Below are positions 24,287 through 37,918 of a DNA stretch of 64,000 bases, in pieces. The stretch comes from Phyto melanocephala (lineage: Eukaryota > Arthropoda > Insecta > Diptera > Rhinophoridae). Location of the stretch: NCBI GenBank assembly GCA_941918925.1, contig OW799233.1, positions 6,688,001-6,752,000 of the forward strand, written 5' to 3'. Position 1 is the first letter of the stretch, and every line of letters begins with the position of its first letter. Both the position numbers and the translations under genes were made by a program. The notes beneath the pieces are model-generated. The model had not been told where the DNA came from, made no database searches, and saw only the letters and a list, made by a program, of their open reading frames with translations.

Positions 24287-26815
24287 AAAAAATTCTATTA
24301 AATCGAAACTAAAAAAACATTTAGTTAACGGAAATACATTTTTTATAATATTTTTATACTTAAATTTAATATAAATAATGTTCATTCTAGCTTAAGTTAA
24401 TTTTTCTATTATTAAACTTCCTAACACATTCATTAAATTAAACTGAATTGTAATCACTGAGAAATATTGAAAAACTATTCCAATATTAGCCGAATGGAAT
24501 GCATTTAAAAATCAGCTACGATTTCATCATCAGCACTCTTTATCGGTATACTCAAATGTATTTTTATATTTTTTATAATGAACAGATTTTTAGGCATAAG
24601 AATCCGATAAAAATTAATTTCGCTTTTTTAAAATTTGTTTTACTACAACAACACAGAATAATATGTTCAAACAAACACTTGCCTGAAATTATTTTTTTTT
24701 CCCCTTTAAATATTTTTATTGTTAATGCAAACAATTTGTCTTAATCTCGCTAAAAAAATATTGTTTCCTCAATTTTATTTTTTTTTTTTTTATTTTACAA
24801 TTTAAGTTTTAGTTCTAATTTAAATAAAATTTTACTTAGTTTGTAATTTTTTTACAAAATCTACACTTAAGATTTTTCTGCAAATATAGAATTAAAACTT
24901 TTTGTTAATATTTTCATATTTCCACTAGTTGTTTTCTGCTCCAGCCTACATAATCTATCCCGCATTTGGAGGACTTCTGAGTTAAAAGTACAAAAAAATT
25001 CAGTCTCAATTCGTTACAAAATTAAACAAAAAATATCACAAGTGACCTTATATGAATTACTTTTATGCACTTATATTAATGCAGTGCATTTAATTAATAC
25101 CTTTATTAAAACGCGTAATTTTTACTGACACGCCACTGTTTAAATCATGAGTGTTTTGACCTAAAATAAATAAATTCATCATCAGTTGAGCCCCATGCGA
25201 TATCATTTCTTTTTTGTCTATTATTTTTTTTTCTGGCATGTATATTTTTTTTATATTTCATTTCATCATGAATTTTTACAATGAATGAATGCTTCTTATC
25301 TGATTTATTTCCCTGCAAAGACTGTGACTCAAGCATCATTCGTATTACATTTTTACATGTAAAATATACAGTTTCATTGGCCTCAGAATTTTCGTTTTAT
25401 GGCCGTCAGAAAACACCTCAATCTCTAAGGCAAAGATTTACGATTGGCACATGAATCTTTCGAATAGACGAATATCTATGCCGGTAGATAATTTTTCAGT
25501 TTTTATTTATCAATAAATCTATAACTTTTATTATATCGAATTTAAATTTTTTTTTTTTTTTTTGTAATAAAAAATAAAAACATTTATAGTATCATTTTAT
25601 ACCCTGCTCAAAAAGATATTTTTAATTGTTTCAATTAAGTGTTGATTGAGCAATTAAAAAAGGTGTTCACACATACTCAATTTATCTTACTCAATTAGCA
25701 TTTGATAGCTGTACAAATATATTTGTTTTTATATAGTCGCGGCCACACGCTCGTATGTAATATATGAAGAAAATTAATTTACCAAATTAACAGAATAAAA
25801 TGAAACTATTCACGCCGAGCTCGTTAATACTAAAATTTTACTTAATATTAATGCCGTTAACTTGGTACATGCTGAAGTATTCGGCGCATATTTGTAACTT
25901 ATGCTTTATTTGTTTTTTGCGTTTTTTTTTTTGTTAGAGTCTCGGTAACAGATCTTTTTGATTTATGTGCCCCATATTATCTTGAAGTGGCTCTTTGTTC
26001 GCCTCCAACTCATATTTAGTGCTGTATGAAGAAATCAGCTCACCTAGACCATTTAGTTAGCTCATATTATGATCATTTAATTGTTATCTTGATGAAAAAC
26101 TAGCTGACTATCATTCGATTATTAACTTAATGTCTTATTTTTAAAATAAAAGGATTTGTATCCCGGGAGCTCAATAGTATACTTGACAAATTTTCACGGT
26201 TTATTAGTTATTCTGTTATCATTTAATTATTGCAGAAGCAGTTTAATTGCTAGAATTGGGCCTCAGGGACTTTAATTTACTAAGTAAAATGATGATGTGA
26301 ATGAGTTGAGATTGGTTAACTTATCTAAAATACAAAGTTTTTAAAATTTTGTTAAAAAATTTAACCACGAGGCCTAGGTGAAAAGCAACCAATATTTTGC
26401 ATTTAATTTGGAGACTTTGAACTCATTAAAATGTCGAAAATGGTCGGGTTTCTTTCTACAATTCTTCAAGTAACGACACAAAGTAAAAAAATAAGCACTT
26501 TAATGTTCTGATAAAATTTTAATAAAAAGTGTTTTTAATTCCTCACAAGAACACGCCTTAATTTACTGCTCTACAATGGATAAAAAGTTTGAAGTTTAAC
26601 TCATGCAACAAATACTAAATGCAGATAATTTAAAGGCAGTTCGCCTATTTTCCACGGAATAAAACCGATTTAATCGCATTAAAACATTTTAGTGATGCAC
26701 ATCGTTTGATATTTCTGACTGCTTTTATTAAAGAATACGAAATTTTCGATCGACACTTTTAATGCTGCATTTATTTCTCTTCGTATATGACACGTTATAA
26801 TATACATATGTTTTT
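24287..26815. other. Non-coding AT-rich stretch
   Basis: Poly-T runs lie at 24778-24790 and 25549-25563. The minus-strand ATG frame at 25145-25339 is lysine-rich and low in complexity and resembles no known family. A possible worn TATACCCTGCTC start lies at 25599. Confidence 0.5.
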
Positions 26816-26961
26816 GTACAAGCTTTGCATATGCCTCATACAACACACTTCGTCGTTCGTAAGTTATTGTGTTCAAAATGTATAGGTTTTATGAGTCACA
26901 TAGAACACAATAATTTACGAACAAGGAAGTGTGTTGTATGAGGCATATGCATAGCTTGTAC
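26816..26961. repeat. 59-bp inverted repeat, strong hairpin
   Basis: The left arm (26816-26874) begins GTACAAGCTTTGCATATGCC. The right arm (26903-26961) is its reverse complement with four mismatches in 59 positions. The spacer is 28 bp (26875-26902). Arms start and stop together and no similarity continues outside. It could be a recent inverted duplication, a palindromic MITE, or a hairpin-RNA locus. No target duplication is evident. Confidence 0.9.
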
Positions 26962-29900
26962 TACCCAGGTAGATACCGCAAGTTCATTTAAAAAAAAATC
27001 TCTAAGAAAGCAAAACTTAAGCTCCTCTACCACCTTATAACTTTTGAGTTTAATAATACAATTGCACAAGGTAAATCTTATTTTGGCTTGTTGGCTCTCA
27101 ACAACTCAAAAAGAAATTAAAAACCACAAAATAAGCCTCCTTATTTTTGGAATATATTCAAGTATTTCTACGAATTAAAACCATTTATTTTTTATTCGCA
27201 GAAAAACAATTATTTTATTGTTCTAGTAAATTACATAATTAAGACTTATTCTAGTTTCATTTTAGAATGCCAACAGTAAAATGTTTCGCTCAATTGTTTT
27301 CATCTTTCTTTTTGATTTAGCACCTTTTGCACAAATGAAATTTTCCGTTTACAGAACTTAAATTGTAGACTTGCAAAATTACATAATCTTGTGTGTAAGT
27401 ACATGTGTACATACACGTGTGTGTAACATCTTGTAATCCATTGAATTTACAATATGTAGTGTTGAGTCATTGTTCACATAAAAAACACCAATTTTATTGT
27501 ATTTTTTTATGCTAAAATGATGCTGCATAAATTGTTTGGCAACCTGAGTTCCAGCCTACAAAAAATAAAAACAAATACGATTGTAATGACGACGCTGATG
27601 ATGATGTTCTAGTGTAAAGAAAGAAGAATTTAAATCTGTTGTTTTCTTTATGCTGCATACACTGTTGCTACTGCAATTGCTGCTGCCACTGTCGTTTGTT
27701 GTACTTGTTACCTTGACAACATATTTCCTTCATTTGCACTTCCATTTCATGTTAAAGGATATAATTACGCTTAACGAAATCATGCAGTAATCTCCTGTTC
27801 CCGTTGCAGGAAACTAAAGCAAGTAGAATTAGTGCAAACATTTCATCTATGTAGAATAACAGCCATACGCATAAGTGTATGTGTGTGTGTATGTTTTTAA
27901 ATCTTTTTAAATGCTGGTATATTTGTTGTGTTGACTATAATAGCGAAGACAACGACATGTATAATTATGATTACGATTACGATGTGATCATGAAGTTGCC
28001 AGCCATGTCTGAAATGGCACATTCTAACTTTGTGTCCATATACTTGCAATACGAGTGCGAACTGAAAATTATATTATTGTCTGTATTTTTTAACTAGAAT
28101 TTTAGACCACAAGCTAGATTCTTTAAACCATTTATACACGAAGCGGTTAATGTTTTATTTAACTTGTTTCTCTTTATTCTAAAATTGTAATATTTTTTAA
28201 AAATTTCATAATAAACTTTCTAAAATTTGTTATTTAAATATTTAAATCTTGCAACTTTTCATATTTCTTATATCCCATCTTGTATATGATTATTTTTCAA
28301 ATTTTCTCCGTTTTTTTTTTGACTCCTTTTAGCGAATTTAGTTCCAACAGGTTTGATATGTTTTATATTGTTTTTGCTTTAGCTTTAAGCAGTGCTTAGT
28401 ACCCATTGCAGCTACAAGTTTCTAATGTAGTCTCACAAAAACAACAATATTACCAAGAGCAACGTATACACATAGTTGCATTCATACAACTTGTCATGCA
28501 ACTTGGCAATATATAAAATTAGATTTTACCCCCTTTTTCACTCTCCTCTTTCCAAAGCATAAACTCATAATACATGTAACATTTACACAAACACACACAT
28601 CTATGAATTGTAAATGTATTAAAAATGTAATAATATATGCAGTCGTATGTAAGTGCGTAGATCTTAAGCTGCATAAACATGTCTGTGCATAAATAGAAAA
28701 GAGAATTTTAATGAAAAATAAATTAAAAAGAAAATGAAAAACTAAAATGCGCTTAAGGATGTTTTTGTATGTAGTGGCAGGCCATGTATAGAGTAAAAGA
28801 ATTATTTGTGCAAAAAAAAACAAGAATTTAATATATTTTCATAGAAAAAAAGCGCAAATCGTTAATTTATTTATATGTATGTATGAATATTTAACTCTTT
28901 AGTGACCAGACACAAACATTTCTCATGGGTTTTGCCACCACTAAATTATTTACGTAAGAGTTATATAGTCGAAATCTTAAAAACTGACTTTAGTAAAGAG
29001 TTAGTGGTGGTACATGATCAGCTCTTAACAGGCCTGAAATTGAGGGAAAAATAAATTTGGTTCGACAGAAGACATTTGGCCCTTTCAGTGTTAAAAATAA
29101 AAAAATTACACAGACTAAAAGAATAGGAAAATTTAAAGAAAATTACCTCTAGTCTTTGGTTTTTAAAATAGAAATCCTTGTGATGGTGGTGTGTGTATTA
29201 GAGGCATTAGTTGAAAGAATTTTTAAAATCATCTTTATGGAACCGTATTTCGTATTAATTATAAGCACTTTCATTTCTTTCAAGAAACTTTTTAAAAAAA
29301 AAAAAATTTTTTTGTTGAAAAATTGGGAATCTGTTTAAGACGAAAACATTTCTTTATGAAAAAAGAAATTAATATTTTTTATATATACTTGAGTCAGGAA
29401 ACAATATTATATATTGCAAAATTTTTCTTTTTTTTTTTCAAAAATAAATTTGCAAAAAGAAAATCTATAGAAAATATCAAATAATGACGTGTAAAAATTT
29501 TTTGTGGCAAAAGTTATTTTGTTAGTTTTTTTTTTTGTTTAACATTTAATATCTTTACGTCAAACACAATGCATTTTAGTACTTTTAAATATCTAGCAAA
29601 CCTTCCTAAAAATATTCTGTATACAAATTTCAACATAAAGCAGTTCTTTACGTTTTTCTTTTTTGATACTTGCTTATGGTTAGATAAATGGATAAATGTT
29701 ATGTTGGATGGATGGATTTAGTTGATTATCCCTTTAAGAGTCTAAAAGTTACATTATTTGCATACAAACCTAACAATGTATCATCAATCACCATAAACTT
29801 CACTTTATGTATGCGCACGTACTAAAGCAATGCTCGAGCACATTCATTTATTTGCACTAACTGATATGCTTGAATGTACCCATTGTATGTAAGTGATTTA

Positions 29901-32900
29901 TTGGAAAGAATTGGGGAGAAGAGTAAAGTCATGAAAAAAAATGTGCGAAAGTTTGTATTGTGAGACAAAGAAAGAAATTTTGATTCCGTTAATTCTTATT
30001 GCATCTTCACAAACCATGGATCTTTAACGACATCTTGCCAACAAAATTGTAAGGGAGTGAAATTGTAGATTAAAATCGATAAATTTTTATAGCCAAGACA
30101 ACTGATATCATGATTACCGAACTAAGCTTTAAAAATATAGGTTGTTAAGTAAGCTAAGTGACATTGCGTTTTATCACGCTGAAATCGAAAACTATGAAAG
30201 TTTGAATCTTTAATTTGAGTTTATAAACTGACTGAAATGACGTTTCCAGCAGCATTTAAAAACATAATCAGCTAATAATGCAAAAACCATGCAAAGCTGC
30301 CAAGATCTGCGAAAATAACGGGATGTCGTTTCATTTTTAAATGTTAACAAAATCAAGATGTGATTAGAGGCTTTTTAAGGGCAAAATTTTTCAGGAATCA
30401 ATGGATCTTGTAATTAAATACCATAAGACCTTTGTATCAAATTATCTATATGCTAATGCATTAAATTCTAAATTTGTAAGAAACATAGATTCGTTTCTGA
30501 ATTAAGCTTTACATTATCTTTGCTCTGTACGATGACAAATACTGTCTTAACTTCCCAAAAGCTGATATTCACAGTGCGTGCAAAGTTAAGCCACAGAGCA
30601 CCGCTTCTGGCTATTTTCCATCTTATTCAATCGCGAAACTATTAATTGTGATTTAGAGAAGAAGTGGACAGTCTTATAATCGATATTTGTTCCAGATAAT
30701 TTATATAATGATTTACATTTTTATTCATTAAAAATAGGTTGATTTATACAGACAAAATATTATATCATGTGCTGCATACTTTAAGGAGTATTTATTTTTC
30801 TTACATATGTAGAGCTTAATGTCCACAGTTAAAGCAAGGAAAAAACAAATAACGTTACTTAATTCATTTTATATATATACCACTACCTACTTACATGGGT
30901 ATGGTATCAATTCTCTCTGTGTTAGTTGAGTGAAACTCAGTTACCCTACACATAGTACTTTACACTAACAACTCACCACTTTATCCAAATGTAATGGCCT
31001 TTGGTAAATACCAGAATATACTCTTGTGTGTATGTGGGGGAACCTTTTGAACAGCCACTAGATACAGTCAAACAGTATAGCTAATAGTAATAGTATAACA
31101 ATACAACAGACTTAGTTGCGCGCATATCAATTTGAGTTTGATAATAAAGGTGTATAACAACAAGTGAAATACTAAAGATTTAATGTATTAAAAATTATTA
31201 AAATCACCTTATTTTATAATGTACATTTGTAGTGTTTAAATTGGCAATACAAAAGAATCAGGGTTCCTTTAAAAGAAATAAGCCAACATTCATGAAACAT
31301 GAAACGTAAAAATCTGCTTCTGAAAAAAATACTTGTATTTGCAGCAGCCTTTACAGTTACAAAAATTAAAATAAAAAAAACTCTGCTGTTCTTTATATCA
31401 AAATGAAGTTCTTTTTATTACCATATTATTAAAAATAGACTCTCTTTCACTCTATATTTATCGGCTCTATTTTTGCTCGTAGAAATTGGGTTTGTTCAAC
31501 TTGAATTTCTGGAGTTAAAAAGTAAAAATCATGCGACATTTTACAGTGAAGTGTTTTAAAATAACTTTTAAAAATACTTTGCAATTCTTTAGTTCGTACG
31601 TGCTTGCACTTTATGTTGTATTTTCCTCTGGTGCTTCTCATGTTTCAACGATACTGCTACATGTTTCCCTATGATGCTTTGACTGGCTGCTGATGTTGAT
31701 GATGTTTCTCTGGTAACCATTAAGGCAATATAGCAGCAATATATACTTTTTACACAATTTATTTCTACACATAGCGTGCATATACATGCATTTTATAGTC
31801 ATATACAAAAATACATTAAAAAAATTTGTTGTTACGAAAATTTATAAAATAAGAAACATTGCATAGATATTTAAATATGCAAACTTGTGCTTAAAAATAT
31901 GTCCAGAGAACAATTTCAGTAATAAATATTAATAACTCTGGATACTTATTCTAAACAAACAATGAAACGAAACTGAAAAGATAATAAATTGTTCACTGGG
32001 CTTCTTAGGAAAGATTAGATTTCGTAACACTTCTGTGCATTTTTCATTGCATGTGCTTGCTTAAGTATAGCATTTGATCATCATTAACCTTTTCTTTTTG
32101 TCTGCAACAACCGTTCATCTCCTTCAGAATTTTTTTTTTATTTTGCAAATAGTCGGTTATTTAAGTTGATAGTACAATTTTGTATGGAAATTTTTAAACC
32201 CAAAGTTTTTAGATTTGAATACATAACAAACGGTTGTTCAGGATGTGTTTTAAAGATAAACTAATAGTGAGTGTAGAAAACATTCAAAGAATTTTAAGAC
32301 TTTAAAATTCGTTAAAAGGAAAATGTTATACAAATAACCTGGGCTGCAGCGTACTTACGTTAAATGTCATCTTGTTTGAACTGTTTTGGCAATAAGGCCG
32401 TGCTTTTTACAGGTTGAATTATAAAAAGAAAAATTATCAATCTTACTGTACTTTAGTCTGTTTCTTTCTCTAGTTTCAATTATATTTTGGAAAAAATAAA
32501 TTTCTCCTACATTTGCTGATTAATGAGGAACTAATACTATTCTTCTTTAAATTGTTGTTTTGGAAATATGAATTCATTTGTCTTATGTTTTATTTTAAAA
32601 TCTGATGAACAGTAATTTGCAATATTTTAATCTTTGAAATACTTTAATATTTCAACATCCGCAACAATTATGAGTTGCCATTTAAAATAACTAAAGGAGA
32701 TTTCTTAGTTACACTAAATAAGCTGTTGGTGTACCATTGTACTTTTTGAGTTTAAATAGTTGCTTCTAAACTATTCCAATATATACTGTTCTAAGTTGTC
32801 TTTAACATAATTACCAGAACTATACTCGAAATTGGTTTGTTGGTTGTTGGCTTATTTATCTCAATATCAACTATTTGTCCCTCCTTTTTGTTCTTGTATT

Positions 32901-32911
32901 GCTTTAATAAA
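26962..32911. other. Long non-coding stretch
   Basis: Nearly 6 kb with no transposon I can name. It includes GATGATG/TGCTGC-rich patches (27590-27700), short TG runs (27420, 27880), an A run at 29297-29306 and GGATGGATGG near 29707. Part of it (30000-30650) is a little less AT-rich, but no frame resembles a protein family. The 109-codon frame at 28494-28823 (minus) is within what chance would give. Confidence 0.5.
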
Positions 32912-33763
32912 AAACAAGTAAAAGCGCTATATTCGGCCGTGCCGAATCTTATATACCCTTCACAACGTGTAGTCATGAAATAACAGTAGTTTGAATCACC
33001 ATCCCATATGAAATACGTACATACATATAAAAAACATACATATATAAAAATATCCCATTGTAAAATTATAAATTTACGTATGTATGTTTAAAAAAAAATT
33101 AAAAAAAAAAATTTAAAAAAAAAAAATTTAAAAAAAAAATTTAAAAAAAAAAATTTAAAAAAAAATTAAAAAAAAAAAAATTTTTTAAATAATTAAAATT
33201 TATATAATAAATATAAAACAAAAAAAAATATTAAAAAAAAAATTAAAAAAAAAAATAATAAAAATATAAGTAATATATTAAATAAAAAATAAAAAAAAAA
33301 TAAAAAAAAATTAAAAAAAAAAATATAAAAAAAATAAAAAAAAAAATTTTTTTGCCTCAGCTGGGATTCGATGCCACGTTTTCTCTAACCAGTATACACG
33401 TTTGTATGTATGTATGTTGTTGTTGTAATGTTGTTTTTGTGAAAAAAATAAATCGAGGTGCTCGTGGGTTTTTGCTCATATCTCAGTTGTTTATGTACCG
33501 ATGTACTCCCGAATATTTCTGATATTTTAATACCTCACCCGAGTCCAAGCGATGTCGGGGGGCTTCAAAAAGTTGATTTCAACATACACACGGACAGACG
33601 GTCAGACGGACAGACGGACAGACTGACAGGGCTTAGTCGACTCCCCTATTCATAAGCTTTCAGAAAATATATACTTTATGGGGTCGAAAATCAAAATTGT
33701 AGAAATTTCACACGGAATGACAAACCTATATATACCCTTGTGCACCACAGGTGAAGGGTATAA
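32912..33763 (-). mobile_element. INE-like element, short copy
   Basis: AACAAGTAAAAGCGCTAT, hairpin ATTCGGCCGTGCCGAAT and CTTATATACCCTTCAC at the 3' end. Then a long A/T tract made mostly of A runs (33088-33350), GCCTCAGCTGGGATTCGATG, TATGTATGTTGTTGTTG, CTCATATCTCAG, CGGACAGACGG units (33592-33625) and TATACTTTATGGGGTCG. It closes with TATACCCTTGTGCACCACAG...GGGTATA. The module order agrees with the plus-strand copy at 44.0 kb. Confidence 0.85.
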
Positions 33764-34101
33764 TCAATAATTTAGTTGTGATTTAACATTAAGCTTAATA
33801 AGTCAACCCCAAACAAATAAGAAATCAGAAAATAAATAAAGTTTTGTTTAATAAAATATTTTTCATGATCTTTTGTTTATAACATTACTTAACGTCCCTT
33901 AAATATTTGTAATTTCCCTGGTTCTTTCTGGTTCTTCCATTAAAAATACAATTGTTTTAGGATAGTTTGAGGCAGAACACTTCTATTGCGGGTCTTCTGT
34001 TGAGCCTCGGGCTCTCTACTGATTTTAAGGCTAGCAATTGGCATCCTCTCCTTAACCGAATTCCGCGGTAACACAGACATTTCTCTGGACCAGAAAGGAA
34101 T
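33764..34101. other. Spacer
   Basis: The first part is AT-rich. From about 33960 composition becomes less AT-rich and may be the 3' untranslated part of the adjoining non-LTR remnant. Confidence 0.4.
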
Positions 34102-34323
34102 TTTACACTACTAACTGGTAGTGGTTGACAATCCTCAATGCACAGTCCTTTGTTATCCCTATCATCTCTTTTAGACTAAATTCACCCGTAGTAAAGTTTT
34201 TCCTGTGGCCTTAACTCTACTGCCTACCCAGTATTCGTCATTCGCATACTACATGCGCTGTTGTCTCAGTATTAACCAGGCACATTCTACAAACATCATC
34301 ATCCTTGATCTGGATGTTTTTCA
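34102..34323 (-). pseudogene. Non-LTR retrotransposon C-terminal remnant
   Basis: The minus-strand frame reads LKNIQIKDDDVCRMCLVNTE, then TTAHVVCE, a stop, RILGRQ, and after further stops GEFSLKEMIGITKDCALRIV and a stop. C-x2-C-x8-H-x2-C followed by an acidic residue and RxLG is the form of the cysteine/histidine motif after the reverse transcriptase in Jockey/R1-type polyproteins (CRxCxEExETxxHIICECxAL). The frame ends where those proteins end. Reverse transcriptase and endonuclease domains are absent, as expected of an old, 5'-truncated copy. It could instead be a related clade; I cannot separate them. Confidence 0.55.
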
Positions 34324-36739
34324 GACACTTGCTTTTTTACTTTTTTATATTGAAGGATGTTTCGATGTTCAACATTTTTTTAAGTCAAGACAAGACCACA
34401 AATTAAATTTACTCAGTCATTCGTTATAAATTTTATTCAATCATTTAATGGCTCCCTTATTATCATAACCGCAGTCCACAGGCACATACACACTAATCTT
34501 ACACGAAGAAAACATTTATTTATATTGATCTAGACTAATTTTATGAAAAAAAAAATAAACAAATAAAATTTATGCGCACAGACAATTCTCGTACCCATTA
34601 GTAAAAAAGATAATCATTTATTGGACTATAACCTATTTTATAAAACTGCTTAATTAACTTGAAAGATACATCCTGTTTAGGATGCATAAAAAAAATTTTA
34701 AAACACAGAGACCTGAGAAAGGGGTTAACAACATTAGTTGTAAATATTAACGCATACTTTCACTAAATTGCTTATTTACAAAATTGATTCTTTCATGTAC
34801 TAAAAGTTCCTTTCTTAAACATTAGCACCTCTGATGCCATTAATTCATCTCAAAGTATCAGGTTCCAAAGGAGTAAAAACAAAACTAACTGTATTAGCAG
34901 TTTATTTCCTTTATCGTTTTTATATAATTTTTGTAATACTCAAAAATTTTAAGACATAAAATTCAACTAAAAAGGTTTTAAATTTAAAAGAAGAAGTCAT
35001 AAACTTTCAACATCAACAGACGGCACACATTGTCGGTAAAGAGGAAAAATTAGAAGAAAAACACCTACTCATGAAATTTTAATGTTTAGTGAAAATACTT
35101 ACCGTAAACCCATTAAGTTAAGCAATTTTTTCCTTTTTTTCCAACACATACACACACCATGCAAACGTACTAACCACCTTAAATATTCTTGTTTTTAAAC
35201 TGTAGCAACTAAAATGAAAGACTACGATAGCAGAGCGAAACAAATATTGAAGTGGTGTACACATATGTATATCTCCGACAACAACAACAACCATTTTATT
35301 GTAACATTTAGTTGTATATATGTATAAGTGATATTAATTGAAATTGAAAAGAAAATCCCATTTACAATAATTGCCAATTCCAAAATGACATACATACATA
35401 TTTAAGGATGGATGAGTGAATCAATGGACGTAAATATATAAATATATGTATAAACATACAGTTAGCTACATACACAAAGACATATGGACGCATGGATATG
35501 AAAATCCCTTTACGAAAAACAAACATACAAACGGACAAATTTTCCAGTTTTTGTTTTTGTTTTATTTATTTTTTTTTTTCATTTATAATCCTTCGGTCTG
35601 TATAACTCTCAATAATTTATAAAGAAGGGGAATGAATAAAATATAGAAAATAAAGTAAATGAAACTGCAAAAAAAATCGATTACAACAATGTCATTTTAA
35701 AATAAATATTATTAACTACTTACGCGTATGTGTGTGTATATATATATATAAAATTACTTTATTTGTGGCAGCTAGAACTGTGTACCACGACAATGTGCTC
35801 TTAGTAACAATAACAACAACTTTATAATAAAAACAAAAAATAATCAGCAAACTATAAGCGTATAACTGGTTGTTGGTCTGCACTAGAAAGGCATATATTT
35901 ACATGTTAATCTACCATACATTTAAAGTAAAAATTTTGACCTCATTTTGTTTTACAAAAGGTTATCTAAAACTCGAAAAGAAAATTTTAATAATTTTTAA
36001 AATTTTTTACTCGCTCGGAAGTACGCTACTACGGTATCAGCGGAGTAATATCTATAACAATACCTGACCTTATAGGAGACAAATTTATAGATAATATATC
36101 AAATGCTTGAATTTGGAATTTTTTTCTTGTACAGTAATTATTTCACTAGTAAGGCTCTAAAATATCATATAAATTACGTCAAAAAAATACCTGCAATTTT
36201 ATCTCGAACGCCATTTTAGTTTCTTCGAATTTTCTTTATTTCACATTTCTTTTGATACCGATATTAAAGGACTCAAAGAAGAAACATTTTCATTTGCTTC
36301 ATGTGACCTCATTCTATTTGAACGACACAATAAATTTTGCACCCTTCGAAGATGTACTGAAACCCGCAAGTCAATTCCGTGCATTTGAAATCAAGACTAA
36401 AACGTTGGGCAAAAATCGATTTACCCTTGTAAGCTGTATTTTGGTGCTTATATCTCACTAAGTTTTTCGAACCAATTTTTAGTTTTTTTTTTCTAAAGTA
36501 ATTTTTAAAAATCACGATTTGTTAATGGGTGTCACTAATACACTCAAAAATGTATTAGGAACTTTAGGAACTTGCTATAATCTCAAAAATTTATTTCAAA
36601 CTAATTTTTCCTATAATTTTGGCAACAAGCGAAAAAGTTTCCGAAATTCTTAACGAATTATGGAAGAGACATGTCATGTACACAAAAAAGAGCATACTTG
36701 TGTTTCAAAAAAGTAAGAAATTTTAATATAAGTGTTAAA
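34324..36739. other. Non-coding AT-rich stretch
   Basis: A TA run lies at 35737-35750, along with CAACAACAAC near 35280 and scattered TACATACA words. No gene is recognised. Confidence 0.5.
35737..35750 (+). repeat. (TA)7 microsatellite
   Basis: Seven TA dinucleotides directly following a short TG run. Confidence 0.9.
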
Positions 36740-37290
36740 AGTATAGAATGAAGCCATGTTTGTTTTCTTTCATCTCAGAAGTAAACGGATTTAGATGGTT
36801 CACAATACCGATTTTCTACCAAATTTTTCTAAAATGTTCATATTTTGTAGGGATACGTACAATATTTTGAGGTTTTTGAAACTTAATTTGGACGTACACA
36901 AGGACATCGCTCAATCAACTTTCCAATTCAAAAGTTTAAAAAAAAAACATATATATCTGTGGCTGTGGAGCAAAAAGGGTCAATGACACTTTTTTCCTCT
37001 TTTTTGTTAATCTTTAGATTTGCTTTAGATTTGTTTTCTTGCTCTATTTCATTATATAAAACAGCTAAAGTCATACTTAACCCAGAACAGCTTCATAAAT
37101 AAAATGCTGGCCAATGTCACTATGAAAGCATCTATAAAAGTTAAAGTTCAATTTAAATTTTCTTGAAGTAAATATTTTGACATTGGCCCTTTTAACTCCA
37201 AGCCTCAGATATATACCTTTTGTGGTCGGAAAATATTATTATAGAAATTACTTACTTTGTAAATCACTTGGTGTAAAGAAAATCTAATAA
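36740..37290 (-). mobile_element. INE-like remnant split by a MITE
   Basis: Left of the MITE the sequence reads ACACAAGGACATCGCTCAAT, then CAACTTTCCAATTCAAAAG, a worn form of the ACACGGACAG...TTAATCGACTCCTCTATTCA block. Right of it comes ATACCTTTTGTGGTCGGAAA, then TTATAGAAATTACTTACTTT and TCACTTGGTG. This matches TACTTTATGGGGTCGGAAAT, TGTAGAAATTACAAACGG and GTGCACCAC. Joining the flanks restores the INE order. Confidence 0.65.
36956..37209 (-). mobile_element. 254-bp TIR MITE, copy 1
   Basis: The left end is TCTGTGGCTGTGGAGCAAAA. The right end read in reverse is TCTGAGGCTTGGAGTTAAAA, continuing to GGGCCAATGTCA, so the inverted repeats run about 35-40 bp. TATA is duplicated on both sides (36952-36955 and 37210-37213). 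The interior shares GCATCTATAAAAGTTAAAGT and ACAGCTAAAGTCATACTTAA with the 53.17 kb copy in the reverse direction. No coding. The superfamily is unknown. Confidence 0.8.
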
Positions 37291-37918
37291 CTTTTCCATT
37301 TCTTTTAATTTTGCTTCGAAACTGTTTTTTTTTTGTGTTGAATATTAAATATTCCTCTTTAGACATACATACACATTTTTAACGCGATTTTTTCCACAGT
37401 TTAATATTTGTCTATTTCGGTATTTTTTCTATTATTATTATTTTGATAACAGTAGCAATAACAACAATAACTTATATTTATAGTAAATATTTATCATGTG
37501 TATAAATGACGGAACTTGATAATGGATTAACACAATGTTCTACATATTAAATGCGGCGGAATAGAACAAAAAACTACAACAACAATAACAAAAAACCAAA
37601 AACTACAAATAATGAAAACGGCAACAAAGCAACACCAACAAAACAAACAAAAAACAAAATTTTGTTTATCCCTTGATATTAAATTGGTTAAATTCGGAGA
37701 GCAGCAAACAACAATGCAGGCCATAGAAAAACACTCCTCTACAAATGAAATAAAATTCATAATTGCTACACACAACTGCTAGTTGCTACTACTGCTGGTT
37801 CTACTATTATGGTTGCTCTTTTATTTTCAACTGCAATAGCTGTTTCTGCAACATTTATAAATAAAATGTGGCAAATATAAATTGTTTATAGTTGCAAGAG
37901 AAAATAAATTTATTTATA
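37291..37918. other. Non-coding stretch, AAC-rich
   Basis: It contains CAA/AACAAC-rich patches (37560-37660). The 82-codon minus-strand frame over them is a by-product of that repeat. Confidence 0.5.

Noticed and set aside
24176..24385. Open frames with CLSF or DRQK repeats on both strands
   Set aside because: Produced by the 12-bp minisatellite, whose unit length is a multiple of three and leaves all frames open.
25145..25339. 64-codon ATG frame (minus) as a small gene
   Set aside because: Low-complexity Lys/Asn-rich translation from A-rich DNA, with no supporting signals.
28494..28823. 109-codon minus-strand frame
   Set aside because: At this A+T content roughly one frame of this length is expected by chance in 64 kb, and no motif is recognised.
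37527..37775. 82-codon minus-strand frame rich in Val, Cys and Phe
   Set aside because: It arises from an AAC/CAA-rich stretch and has no family resemblance.
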